A DNA stretch of 64,000 bases, from positions 434,001-498,000 of the forward strand of contig VIIQ02000032.1 in NCBI GenBank assembly GCA_007449985.2, written 5' to 3'. Positions 24,375-34,932 of this stretch are shown piece by piece; position 1 is the first letter of the stretch; every line of letters starts with the position of its first letter. The notes beneath the pieces are model-generated. The model had not been told where the DNA came from and ran no database searches. It saw only the letters and a list, made by a program, of their open reading frames with translations. A program made the position numbers and the translations under genes. Source of the stretch: Desmodesmus armatus. Lineage: Eukaryota > Chlorophyta > Chlorophyceae > Sphaeropleales > Scenedesmaceae.

Positions 24375-25926
24375 CCTCTGTTCTGTCCTGCTACTGTCGA
24401 TGTGGCCCCGAAAGCACGCGGACACCGATCAAGACGTACGCATGTGTGAAACGATCGGAGCTAAAATGCCTGATTGATCAATATAAGCCCGAAACAATGC
24501 AGCACCCAGCCAACCTGGGTGAACAGTCTGAGATGAGATGGCCCAGCCAAGCACGCCGTATGGGCTATGCAAAGGACGCATTGCACAGAGAAGCGCTTGA
24601 ATCAAACGAAAGTAATCCATCATGTCACATGTGCCCATGCCTCACTCAAAAAACTGACAGCTCAGCAGGGTGTTGTGACCAGGCCCATTGTGGCCAGCAG
24701 CTGTGGCAGCAGCGAACAGCGTGCATCAACCACCCAGCACATTCGCATGAAGAACTCAAGGTCACGGAGTTGAGGGTATGGGGATGGCAAGGCTGGCGGT
24801 GGCCACCATGACAAGCCGGGTGATGGCAGACAGGCAGCGTGGGGGGGGGGGGGGGGGGGGGGTGCAGGCGTCTGGGTGCTTGGGCCTGCTTGGTGTATGT
24901 GATATAAGGACTGAGCCCGATTGCACTTGCAGGAGCCTGCACCTTCAGCTCAGTTCAGCCATCAAACGTGCTGTAGTCGTACCATGGTCAGGGGTGCTGC
25001 CAGCCTGGCCCTTATCCGCATGTCACCTGGCACCTGAGTGTTTACCCCCTTTCAGAAACGACGCACTGGGCCACCCGCTGTCTTGGTGGTGGGGCCCATT
25101 CAGCCCTCAGGGCTTGACTTGTTTGATAACGCACAGGACACCAAATTTGCTAGCACCCCTTCACTGTCAGAGGAGGACCACACCACTGACCACAAACGCA
25201 CACAAGCACCGGCTGGTGCACTGCAGCTGCTTCTTGTGCAGGACACACACCACATCTTCTGATCCCTGGCCATGCGCAGCAATGGGGCTTTGCTCACCCC
25301 CTGACAGTGGCGCAGGGTTGTATCCTGTACCAGGATGGCTGACCACTGGTTGGGTGTAATTGAGCAAGGCACAGCCAACACCTGGTGTGCAACTGGCGCT
25401 AGCCAAGTGGAAACAGTCTAAGCAGGGCAGCACGGCCAGGCTGCAGGTGACAGTTCTGTTGAGCCTGAGCGATTGCATTGATGTTGAGCCTGAGCAATTG
25501 CAGAGTTGACACCCCACCATCATGGTCAGGCTGGAATGCAGGGTCCTGAATGGCAATTGCCTTTGATTGTAAGTGAGGCCAACCACTGCCTGTCAAACTA
25601 CCCCAAGAGAATGCAGACCGCACAGGTTCACCTAGTTGCTGTTGCACGTGCTGGGAACCTGCAGGCACCCCAGCAACACGGGGTGCCTATCCTTTGTGTA
25701 GTTCGTGGCACCATCTTCGAGTTCACTTCAATGCATCCACTACAGTGCAATCAAATATTCTCCCAGCAGAACCTCAGGGCTCAGCAACTGAAACATGGAG
25801 CTCAGTGGGCACAAGCCGGCTGGCAATGCAGGACGTGTCACTTTTTCCCTCGTTCAACACAACGCACCTGTGCATTTGCCAGGACCCCTCTCCCTAGCAG
25901 CAGTTGAACAACCTCCAGCAGCAAAA
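24375..25926. promoter_or_regulatory. Divergent upstream region between the RING-LRR gene and NDPK
   Basis: 1.55 kb between divergent start codons, presumably with both promoters and the 5' UTRs. It contains a 22-G homopolymer (24841-24862). The plus frame crossing the G run is open only because poly-G reads as Gly and has no family signature. An in-frame ATG at 25795 lies upstream of the NDPK start but would add a non-conserved extension. Confidence 0.45.
24841..24862 (+). repeat. Poly(G) tract, 22 nt
   Basis: An uninterrupted run of 22 G between the divergent RING-LRR and NDPK genes, preceded by CAGCGT and followed by TGCAGG. Confidence 0.95.
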
Positions 25927-27386
25927 ATGGCTGACGAGAAGACATACATCATGATCAAGGTCAGTTCAAGCATTAAAGCTGAATTAAGATGCCTCAGTAG
26001 CAACAGCGCACGTTGCGGCGTCGTGTGCTGGAGTGGTGGGTGTGCCCTGGATCACTGGTGGGCGCAACTCACACCGCCCACCTGCGACTGTTCCTGCAGC
26101 CTGATGGCGTCCAGCGCGGACTTGTCGGTGACATCATCAAGCGCTTCGAGCAGCGCGGCTACACCCTGAAGGGCCTGAAGCTCATGAACGTTGAGCGTGC
26201 CCTGGCAGAGAAGCACTATGCTGACCTGTCTAGCAAGCCCTTCTTCGGTGGTCTGGTTGACTACATCTGCAGCGGACCTGTCGTTGCCATGGTGAGCAGG
26301 CAGGGCTGCTGGTGGAGTGGTGGAATAGGGGTGGGCATTGGTCACCTTTGCCACCGTGGCGCGTACTGTACAGTAGTATGTTGTGTGACCTGGGCTCACT
26401 GAAATGTCTGCCTGTGGCTGTCGAATGGGGCAGCATTTGTTGGGCTGTGGTCAAACACTGCCGCATCGTGCTGGTCCATTGTTGCTGTTATCACTGGTGC
26501 AACGGTTGCTGCCGTGTGCCGCGCACACAGCTCATGCACCCTGCAGCTGCGTGAACACTTGCTGTTGAGAAGTTGAGCTTGTGTTGCCCACCCCTGCATC
26601 GTGCTTTTGCACCACCCCTGCATCGTGCTTTTGCAGGTGTGGGAGGGCAAGAACGCTGTCCTCACCGGCCGCAAGATGATCGGCGCCACCAACCCTCAGG
26701 TCAGCACTGTGGCAAGCGCAGCCGCACATGTCATTGCAGTGTGCTACATGAAGCAGCTGAGTTGCTTGGCCGCATCTTTGCAGGCAGTCTAGCTGCAGCT
26801 CACTTGCACCGCCGCCAGCTTGGCAGTGGCTGGTTGAACCGCAAGGGCAACAGCAGGGCGCATGCACCCGTTCGACCTGCTCTTGCCAACATCTGCAGTG
26901 TGAATGTGCTTTGTTGTTGGCAGAACCATGTGCTGTCAAGCAGTGACCCAGTTGGTTAACGTTCCTGCTGGTGTCTGCCTGCAGGCCAGCGAGCCCGGCA
27001 CCATCCGCGGCGACTACTGCATTGAGGTTGGCCGCAACGTCATCCACGGCAGCGACAGCGTGGAGAACGCACAGAAGGAGATCGCCTTGTGGTTCGGCGG
27101 TGAGTTGTCATGGCATGTTGCGGGCGAGCAGCAGCTGCTCAGTACAGTTCACATGCGGAGACAGCAGACGCAGCTTGCATTGCTGCATGAGGGAAAGTTG
27201 CTGCAGAACATGTGAGGGGGCTGCAGTAGCATAATGCTGAGCTTTTTTGCTGCTGAAGCCTGTCCTTGCAGTGTTGCTCACTACACCGCTACTGATTTTG
27301 GCCTGCGTGTGTGTGGTGCCGGCCTGTGTGCTGCAGAGAGCCTGGCTGAGTGGACCCCCTCTCTCAAGCCCTGGATCTACGAGTAA
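25927..27386 (+). CDS. NDPK: Nucleoside diphosphate kinase
   Basis: Five exons (25927-25959, 26100-26291, 26637-26699, 26985-27099, 27337-27386) encode 150 residues, the standard NDPK length. The enzyme transfers the gamma-phosphate from ATP to other NDPs through a phosphohistidine. Seen: start [22 protein letters not shown] across the first junction, GPVVAMVWEG, the nucleotide-binding IGATNP, catalytic His117 in NVIHGSDS, and the C-terminus SLKPWIYE. No transit peptide is apparent, so a cytosolic form is likely. The ATG at 25927 sits in an A-rich context (AAAAATGGC) and matches the family N-terminus; the upstream in-frame ATG at 25795 is probably in the 5' UTR. The last exon was placed at the acceptor giving GESLAEW; the next upstream AG breaks the family ending. 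Intron 2 ends in a duplicated 3' splice-site segment. Confidence 0.97.
26588..26636 (+). repeat. 24-bp tandem duplication at the 3' end of NDPK intron 2
   Basis: CCACCCCTGCATCGTGCTTT is present twice with a 24-nt period. The first copy ends TTTTGCAC, the second TTTTGCAG, so only the second supplies the acceptor AG used for the exon at 26637. Confidence 0.85.
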
Positions 27387-28069
27387 AGCTCTGGCCCTTG
27401 GGTTGTTGATGCAGCAGCAGCAGCTGAGCAAAGCTCTCCGGCACGTGTGTATGTGTGTTGTTTGACTTGCTGGCATTGCAGGTCAGTTGGGGTATTTTTG
27501 TAACCTGTCCAGGACAGTCCTGTGCTGCATGTTTTCCAAGACTCCATCAGTCTGTCCGACACTTTCTGTTTGGCAGTCCGTCCCTCCCTGGCCGGTCTGA
27601 TACTGCATCTTGCAAACAGCTCAACTAGTATATCGTCCGTGGTGATTGTGATCCTGTGCCTACGGCGCTGTTGTCACGCCAACCGCCTCAACCGCAACGT
27701 TCAAACATCTGTGTTACGACAAGCCTTCTTATAGTCTGATCACCAGCGGTTACCCCATCTCCCACTTTGTTTCTGGAAGCCACGTTTTCTGCCTTCACCT
27801 GCCCGTCCTCCAATCCGGCAAGGTTGGCGCGCAGTTCGACACAAATCTCGCAACGGGCAAGCTTGCGCTCTACTCTTAAAAACCATCGTCTGCTCACGCT
27901 GAGACAGCCCAAAGGCATCGCTGCGCGCTTACTGGGCTTATCGTGACAGGTGGGCAGGATGGTTGCTGTTGCTGTTGTGAGCAGTCTGCCTGTCCTTCCT
28001 TACTTGGGCTGGCGGGCCAGCACTTACACTCAAACACCCGTGGCCGTAGGTGCTTGATCCTTACCTCTC
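27387..28069. other. Intergenic region between NDPK and the GYF/ARM gene
   Basis: 683 bp with the NDPK 3' UTR up to about 27520 and then the promoter/5' UTR of the next tandem gene. No open frame has coding character. No clear TATA box. Confidence 0.5.
27499..27503 (+). terminator. Putative TGTAA polyadenylation signal of NDPK
   Basis: TGTAA, the chlorophyte near-upstream poly(A) element, lies 113 nt after the NDPK stop in a T-rich stretch (GGTATTTTTGTAACC). Confidence 0.65.
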
Positions 28070-31000
28070 ATGGCAACCCCTGAGCTGGCTCCTGAGCTGG
28101 CACCGATCTTGCCAAAAGCAGAACCTGCAGTTGGGAGCGACCATGACAGCGACCATGCAGCAGATGCCCCCTCCACCCCGTGCCAGAAGCCCAGCAATGA
28201 GCCCGCACCCACTTATGTGCCCAAGAAGTACTCCACTCACCAAATGCTGGCCATCAACCAGAAGATGAGCCTCCCACAGCTCACAGCCACCCCATGCTGG
28301 AGCACTGACCCCAGCGATACTGATGGTGTGTGGTCAGGGGTGTCCTGCTTTGCCGCCAAGGAGGATGTGCTGGCCAACCTGGGCACTGTGCGCTCTCTGC
28401 TGGTGAAGGTGAGGGCCACTGCATGTCCTCGCGCAGGTCCAGCACAGCAGGTGCTGCAAGCATTCCTGCAGGATGCAGGTAACCTTTGTCCTGCAAGAGT
28501 TGTGCGCTGGCAAGCCTGTGGCACCCAGCACACGCTCAATCACACCTCATGGAAAGCTGTTACCAACCACCAAACACTCACCTGCATGCTGCCATGCTGC
28601 CTGCAGAAGCGCCCAACAGACCGTGCTGCTCACCCCCGCTTCCCCCAGCACAGCATGTCTCTGGGTCTGGAGATTCCTGCAAGTGTCATAGACCCCAACT
28701 GGACCCTGGCACAGAAGGTAAGAAGAAGAAGGCGTCAGAGCCACTCGGAGTCCTCCCTGCAGCACAAACATTGCAAGGTGTTTTGCAGCACTGCTGCTTG
28801 ACACTCATGTGATGTGGGCCCCTGGCAGTCACACACTGGACATCATGATGCATGGAAGTGTACTCAAGGACACACTCATGCTGCTGGCCAGGCCAGGCAA
28901 CTGTTGTCAAACGGCATGATGGCGCATCGTGTAGCCAACTTCATGAGTGCACGGAGTGGATCCAAGCCGTCTCGGAGCAAGGAATGCACTCTGCAGGCAC
29001 CGCTGTCGGACAGCTGTCAAACTTACTCTTGTTTCTACATGTGACATCTCCTCTTGCTCACTCCTGTTGCTCACTACAGGCTGCGGCCCTCGCAGCATGC
29101 CACGCCTACCAAGCAGCCACCCTTGCTGCAGCATCCCTCCGGCCCATTCAAACGCGCACATCCTACAGCTCCAGTGGTCCACAACCCACAACACCCTTCA
29201 GCAGGCCTGCAGATCGCGGCTTCAACAGCGCTCGCATGCCCCCCTTCCAGCACCAGCACCAGGCTGGTGGTGCCACCACCGGCTTTGGGCCCTCAGCTGC
29301 CATGCCCACCGGCCCTGACAAGCATGTGCGCGCAGAGCCCATGCCTGCGCGCGCCAACTCTGACAGCTTCAGGCGCTCCGAGTCCCTGAATGACAGCCAC
29401 AAGCCCAGCAGCTTCACCAGGAGCAACAGCACAGCAACAGCAACAGAGGCCAGCTGCCCGCAGGAGACACTGTTTGTTGGCCCTGGGCGTGGCATGTGGG
29501 AGCAGGGCATCAGGAAGCTGCTTGGCCCGCATGGCGACTCAAGCTCATCATGGCTCGTGCAGTTTCCACACATCACAGGTATGGCGCTGGCCCAGCACAA
29601 GTTGTGCAGGGGGTGCGATGCCATGCCATGCCACCAGTATGAGAAGTGTGTTGAAACTGCACTGCATGCCATGCAAGTTCATTGCAGGTGGGATGCATGC
29701 AGGTGAATTCGATGCTGCTTTCATGTCTGCTGTCTGACCACAATCACGCATTGTGCTGGCATGGCGTAACGCACTCACTAAATATCTGTGTTTTCGGCAT
29801 CCTGCAGGTACCATGGGCCCCATTTCTGCAGAAGACATGGAGAAGTGGCTGCTGCATGGTGTCCCACCCAGGCAGATGGGGAGGGCTGTCCACAGGCCTG
29901 TGCTGGAGGCCACTGCTGCTGACCCTGCCAGCCTGCTGGTGTGTGCTCTTCTGCCTGGAGAACTGGAGAGGAACATGAAGCCTGGTGAGAGTTGTCCTGC
30001 AGTCCTGCAGAGGGCCTCTCCGTTGCATAGCATTGCTTCCGATGGGTGAGGAAGGCTTCCTCACCCAGCCAGCTACACACCATGGGTTTGGCGCATCACT
30101 GCTGGAGCCCAACAGTGTGAACACAACTACACCATACATGTAATGTCGCCGCTGCCTTTGCACCGCTGCAGGCCAGAATGCCTTTGTGCCCCTCAGGTCG
30201 CTCCTGTATGGCCTCAGCATGGGGCTAGACTACTCCTGCGTCACAAAAGGTGTGAAAGCAACAAGTACTGGATATACTTGCAAGTCTGACCAGTGTCAGG
30301 GCAAGTCAGACCGCAATTGTCGTGCTGTGCGGTCCGCCGTCATGACCATGCATGGGTGCTTGCTGCGACCTTTGGTTGCCAACCATGCGTGCACTTCAGC
30401 GCAGCCTGCAATGGATCAGCATCACATAATATAGATCACATCCATCTGCATTGTCTGAAAGAAGCTTCTGTCCTTGTGCTGCAGGCCTGGTGGACAACAG
30501 GCATCCTGGTTCCACACCAGCCCAGTCCAAGCAGAGGCAGGGTGGTCATGCCGCAGCTGACACCTGTGGTCAGCACGGTGCTGACCAAGCACCACAGCCA
30601 GACACCCCAACAACCCCCTCCAGCAAGGACTTCAAAGACTACCTTGGCCGACGAGGGTGCTCAGCCCAGCTGCTGGTGTCTCGCCTGCAGCACATGCCAG
30701 CTGACCAGATGGCAGGCATGACTGCAGCAGCAGATGAGATCGCCGGCAGAGCACACAAGAACACCGAGGACCGGGAGGCGCTTGTGCGGGAGGGTGCTGT
30801 GGGTGCTCTGGTGCGTGTGCTGCAGCTGTCCCCTGCCACTGGCCCTGATGCTGACCAGGCTCACACTGTCTGCCTCACTGCTACCTGCTGGGCGCTCCAC
30901 TGCCTCCTGGGGCGCACCAAGCAAGCACCACACGGGTGCTCTCATGCTCAGGCTGCGCTGACCGCTGCCAATGCTACCAAACACCTCACCAAAGTGATCC

Positions 31001-32548
31001 TGACAGCCTGGCAGGCTGACGGCGGCACCAGCAAGGACAACGAGTCCCCTGCAGGCAGCCCAGTCAGCGAGCTCCAGCAGGGGTTTGGACCTCTGGCCAG
31101 GCTTCAGAAAGCAGCAGCTGTTGTGCTGGCAGGCAAGTAAACTGCGAGCGGCAGTGACCACACACCTGATCCGATGTTTCAAGGTTGCATGCATGTTGCT
31201 GCATGTACAGCAGTGCAGAAGCGCCTGTGGTAGGCATGCATGAATGCTGCATGTGTTGCAGGATGCATGGCCTGTCTAAGACATCGTGCCGAACTTCGGT
31301 TTTGTGCCACCGCCAGTACCACACTGCTGCATGTCTGGCCTGGAAATCTCTGCCACATTGCATCAACACAGCATGACAAGCTCGCTTGTGGTCGCCCAAG
31401 GTAGTGTTTTGAACCAGACTGCTGGCCCCATATGATGTTGTACAGGTCTGGCTACCACCCCAGAGGGCAAGCAGGCTATACTGCAGGAGGGTACCATCTC
31501 ATGCATCGTGCGGCTACTTGGCAGCCTCTGCGCAGGTGAGGTCTGTGGGCAAGACTAAGTCACTAAGTCACCAAACCACTAGAATTGTTTTCAGTCCAGC
31601 ACATTGCAGTTCCGCTGGCAGCGCCGGCCAATGCTGGGCCTGACTGCTCATCAAATTGCTATGTCCTGTTCTGTCATGCAGAGGTGTCAGCAGCCGCCCT
31701 GAGCGTTGTGCGCAACCTGTCAACGCCAGAAGACAGCCAGATTCACAAGACCCTGTTCAAGCTGGGCGTGTTCAACATGCTGGTGCACGTGGTAGCCCGC
31801 CACAAGGACCCTGCCGTCAAGCAAAACGCCCTGCGGGTGCTGCTGGACCTTGCCAGCGCAGCACTGTCCAGCCCCTCAACCTCTCCTGTCAAGGCAGCGG
31901 GTCCTTCATCCACAGTCTCCAACACGGCCCCAGCAGGCGCATCGTCAGACAAGGCCAATGAGTACACTGCAGGGAACGCCGTGGATAGGCTGGTAAAGCG
32001 CGGCCTGCCAGCCGTGCTGCTGAAACTGCTTCACAAGGACGCCCCCGTGGCCCTGCAGACCCGTGCAATCATGGTGAGCCTGCTGTGCAGCACTTAGTTG
32101 CTTAGAACAGCTCCGCAGGGTTCATGACAGACGCAGGTAAAGCTTGTGGAGGATGTGTGGTGCCTGCCTTGGTCCATCCTGTGCTCACTCGGGGCTGTTG
32201 GGTCTCGGCAGGTCACTCGCAGTTGGCGGCAGTGGCTGACAGGGCTGTGCCATTGTGGTTTCCTTGCATGTGCAGGTGCTGCAACTCATGGCTGTGCACA
32301 AGCCTCTGGTTGTCCTCAGCAGCATCAAGGACCTGGTGGAGTACGAGCAGGTGGCCGAGGGGCAGGAGGAGCAGAGGATTGCCTACAACGGGGTGCAGGT
32401 GCTGCAGCGGCTGATGCAGAGCAGCACCAGTGACAAGGTCCAGGCAGGCGCGCTGGAGCTGCTGCAGGCACTCACTGACACTGGCCTGATCGGCCGTGCC
32501 GGCAGGGGTGGCAAGCAGGTACAGGCCGTGCAGGCAGAGGCAGTGTGA
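28070..32548 (+). CDS. GYF-like domain and armadillo-repeat protein
   Basis: Nine exons join in frame: 28070-28408, 28607-28717, 29080-29578, 29808-29984, 30172-30249, 30485-31132, 31446-31535, 31682-32073, 32276-32548 (868 aa). Residues about 500-860 carry armadillo-type helices (REALVREGAVGALVRVLQLS, AAALSVVRNLSTPEDSQIHK, NALRVLLDLASAAL). Residues 318-345 (MGPISAEDMEKWLLHGVPP) resemble the GPFS-x3-M-x2-W-x3-G core of GYF domains. Near residue 54, KKYSTHQMLAIN resembles the Y-x3-E-M-L-A-L motif through which GIGYF-type proteins bind eIF4E/4EHP. If right, this would be a translational-repression or mRNA-decay scaffold; the ARM part is seen, the GYF link is inference. Intron 6 has a GC donor (CAG/GCAAGT). 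A truncated tandem copy lies downstream at 33.65 kb. Confidence 0.72.
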
Positions 32549-33120
32549 AGGTGTATCGTCACCAGGAGTGGTGTGTCAATGCTGAATGGTTGTGTTGGGT
32601 CATGTCAGAAAGGGTCGTGCCAATCAAATGCACCATGCATATTCAAGGGGATTGAATGTGAAGCAGGTTGACCTCATAGGGTTGTGTAGACAGCAATGGG
32701 TTGTTGTGGTGCCTGCCACAGAGCTGTGTCGTCCATGGAGTGTGGAGATACTCAAAAGGTTACGTGGCTCTTGTCTTTCGTGCCTTGCTGGCGAGCTTGG
32801 TTCATGCCAGCCTTATTATAGGCCCGCCGCTAGTGTTGTGGGACCAACTCCCTTGTGTGCATGTGCATATGCATACGGTCCAAGTGCACAGGGCAGGCTG
32901 CGCTGTACAAAAACTCCTGGGTGCTGCACTGTTGCTGGCGACAGCATGTTTCATTTTATCATCGGGCCAACTTGCGCCTAGTAGGTAGCTATTGTGTTGG
33001 TGTACAGCATCAACCGTGGTAGAGGCGGCTTCTCAAGCCTGCCTTGTGGTTTCCAAGCTATTCTGCACACTGCATCCCTGCGTGCTGCGATGCAGTAAGC
33101 AACAAGAGGTTGGGCTGCTT
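32549..33120 (+). other. Probable 3' UTR of the GYF/ARM gene
   Basis: T/G-rich sense-strand sequence following the stop codon, without coding character, leading into the repeat unit that begins near 33125. Confidence 0.4.
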
Positions 33121-33124
33121 GTTT

Positions 33125-33645
33125 ACTTTGCCAGGACAACAAGACTTCTTGGGATCCTTCTTGGCCTCTACCAGCGAACAGCTGGGCATCCTGGCTTGCA
33201 GGCTGGTTGACTGCAAAGGAGCTGTGCAGACATGCTTGCTTGCATGCAAACTAGGGCCTGCATGGCCTGATCCGTCCCTCATGTAACCCTTGTGCGGTCA
33301 AGTTACTTGCAACTTGTCAACAGCTGTTGAGCCGGTAACCTCGTGGCCCTCAACAGTTGCCATGTCCTGATTACCAATTATCCTGATATGCAATTCAGTG
33401 CAACGGTGTTGCAAGAAAACAGCAACAACCAGGCAGTGGTTGGGAACGAGCGACCAAACGCACCTCAACAGTAACCACCAGCTGCTGGTGAACCACACCA
33501 CTGGCATAACATTCCGCCTGCCTTCACTGCACATGGACATCATACACTGCTGCACATATGTGGAACCCCATGAGAAGTGTGAATAGCGAACCGAGCAAGC
33601 TCGAGCAAAGCAACACCAATACCCCTGTAAAGCACATGCGCATGC
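33125..33645 (+). repeat. Direct repeat unit A (about 500 bp; partner at 34335-34870)
   Basis: The unit matches 34335-34870 with many substitutions and small indels. Shared blocks include CATCCTGGCTTGCAGGCTGG, TGCAATTCAGTGCA, CTCAACAGTAACCACCA and TGCTGCACATATGTGGAACC. The two units flank the truncated GYF/ARM copy. Unit A seems to be the original 3' flank of the GYF/ARM gene. Confidence 0.88.
33282..33286 (+). terminator. Candidate TGTAA poly(A) signal of the GYF/ARM gene
   Basis: TGTAA 734 nt after the stop, in CTCATGTAACCCTTGTG. The same context is kept in the duplicated flank (TGTAA at 34529-34533), which fits a conserved 3' UTR end. A nearer signal was not found by eye. Confidence 0.4.
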
Positions 33646-33647
33646 AA

Positions 33648-34380
33648 TCTGATGGTGTGTGGTCAGGGGTGTCCTGCTTTGCCGCCAAGGAGGATGTGCT
33701 GGCCAACCTGGGCACTGTGCGCTCTCTGATGGTGAAGGTGAGAATGCCTTGGCGCAGGTTCAGCACAGCAGGCGCTGCAAGCATTCCTGCAGGATTCCTG
33801 CAGGATTCCTGCAGGATGCATGTCATATTTGTCCTGCATGAATTGTGCCAGCGCTGGCGAACCTGCCGCACCCAGCACGCTCCACACCTTGCGGAAAGCT
33901 GTTACCAACCACCAAACCCTCACGTGCATGCTGCCATGCCGCCTGCAGAAGCGCCCAACAGACCGTGTTGCTTACCCCCGCTTCCCCCAGCACAACATGT
34001 CCCTGGGACTGGAGATTCCTGCGAGTGTCATCGACCCCAACTGGACCTTGGCACAGAAGGCTGCCGCCCTCGCAGCATGCCACGCATACCAAGCAGCCAC
34101 CCTTGCTGCAGCATCCCTCCGGCCCATTCAAACACGCACATCCTACAGCTCCAATGGTCCACAACCCACAACACCCTTCAACAGGCCTGCAGAACGCGGC
34201 TTCAACCGCGCTGGCATGCCTCCCTTCCAGCAGGCTGGTGGTGCCATTACCGGCTTTGGGCCCTCAGCTGCCATGCCCACCGGCCAACCTGCCAACCCTG
34301 ACAAGCATGCGCGCGCAGAGCCCATGCCTGCTTTTTACTTTGCCAGGACATCTGACGTCCTGGATGATGTTGTGATTTGA
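33648..34380 (+). pseudogene. Truncated tandem copy of the GYF/ARM gene (exon 1 part to exon 3 part)
   Basis: 33650-33737 matches the end of exon 1 (SDGVWSGVSCFAAKEDVLAN), 33738-33948 matches intron 1, and 33949-34330 matches exon 2 fused directly to exon 3. The parent's 362-nt intron 2 (28718-29079) is absent at the exact splice point (AAG at 34059 meets GCT at 34060). Similarity starts at parent base about 28318 and ends at about 29347; the frame then runs into repeat unit B and stops at 34380. The copy has no start, no GYF-like core and no ARM repeats, but no internal stop either. Small in-frame indels exist (two codons lost after PPFQ, residues QPAN gained). An 11-bp unit is tripled within intron 1 (33783-33818). 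Confidence 0.88.
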
Positions 34381-34870
34381 TGATGATGTTGTCATGATGA
34401 GTCCTCGAGATTTGCTTTCGAATACCAGCGCACAGCTGAGCATCCTGGCTTGCAGGCTGGATGACTGCAGAGGAGCTGTGCAGACTTGCATGCAGGTTGC
34501 GGTCTGCACGACTTGATCTGTCTCTTATGTAACCCTTGTGCTGTCAAGTTCCTTGCAACTTGCAGCTGTTGTGCCGGTTAGCTTGTGGCCCTCAACAGCT
34601 ACTATGTCCTGATCACCATGCAATTCAGTGCATCTGTGTTGCAAGAAAAGGACAACAACCGGGGCAGTGGTTTGAGACGAGGGACCAAACAAAACTCAAC
34701 AGTAACCACCACTGCTTGAGGACCACGCTACACACCCCGCCTGCCTTCACTGCATATATGGACATCATCTACTGCTGCACATATGTGGAACCCAACAAGA
34801 AGTGTGAATACCGCATCTGCGCAAGCTCGAGCAAAGCTGCACAAGCATCCCAAGCAACACCAATACCCCA
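34335..34870 (+). repeat. Direct repeat unit B (partner of 33125-33645)
   Basis: Begins TTTGCCAGGACA directly after the truncated GYF/ARM copy, as unit A begins TTTGCCAGGACA near 33127, and ends with CAACACCAATACCCC, as unit A does near 33630. It carries the same TGTAACCCTTGTG block (34529). It reaches to within about 60 bp of the RPN13 stop codon. Confidence 0.85.
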
Positions 34871-34932
34871 TGATGTACACCCGAGCCACCTGCGAGCTGT
34901 GCGCCCAGTCTGCCAGGAAAGCCCCCTGCTCC

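Noticed and set aside
24778..25359. 193-codon plus-strand frame across the poly(G) tract
   Set aside because: Open because poly-G reads as Gly; no motif, and its frame depends on an uncertain homopolymer length.
33648..34380. Fully processed retrocopy of the GYF/ARM gene
   Set aside because: Intron 1 is retained at 33738-33948, no poly(A) tail is seen, and the 3' flank is duplicated too, so DNA-level duplication fits better.
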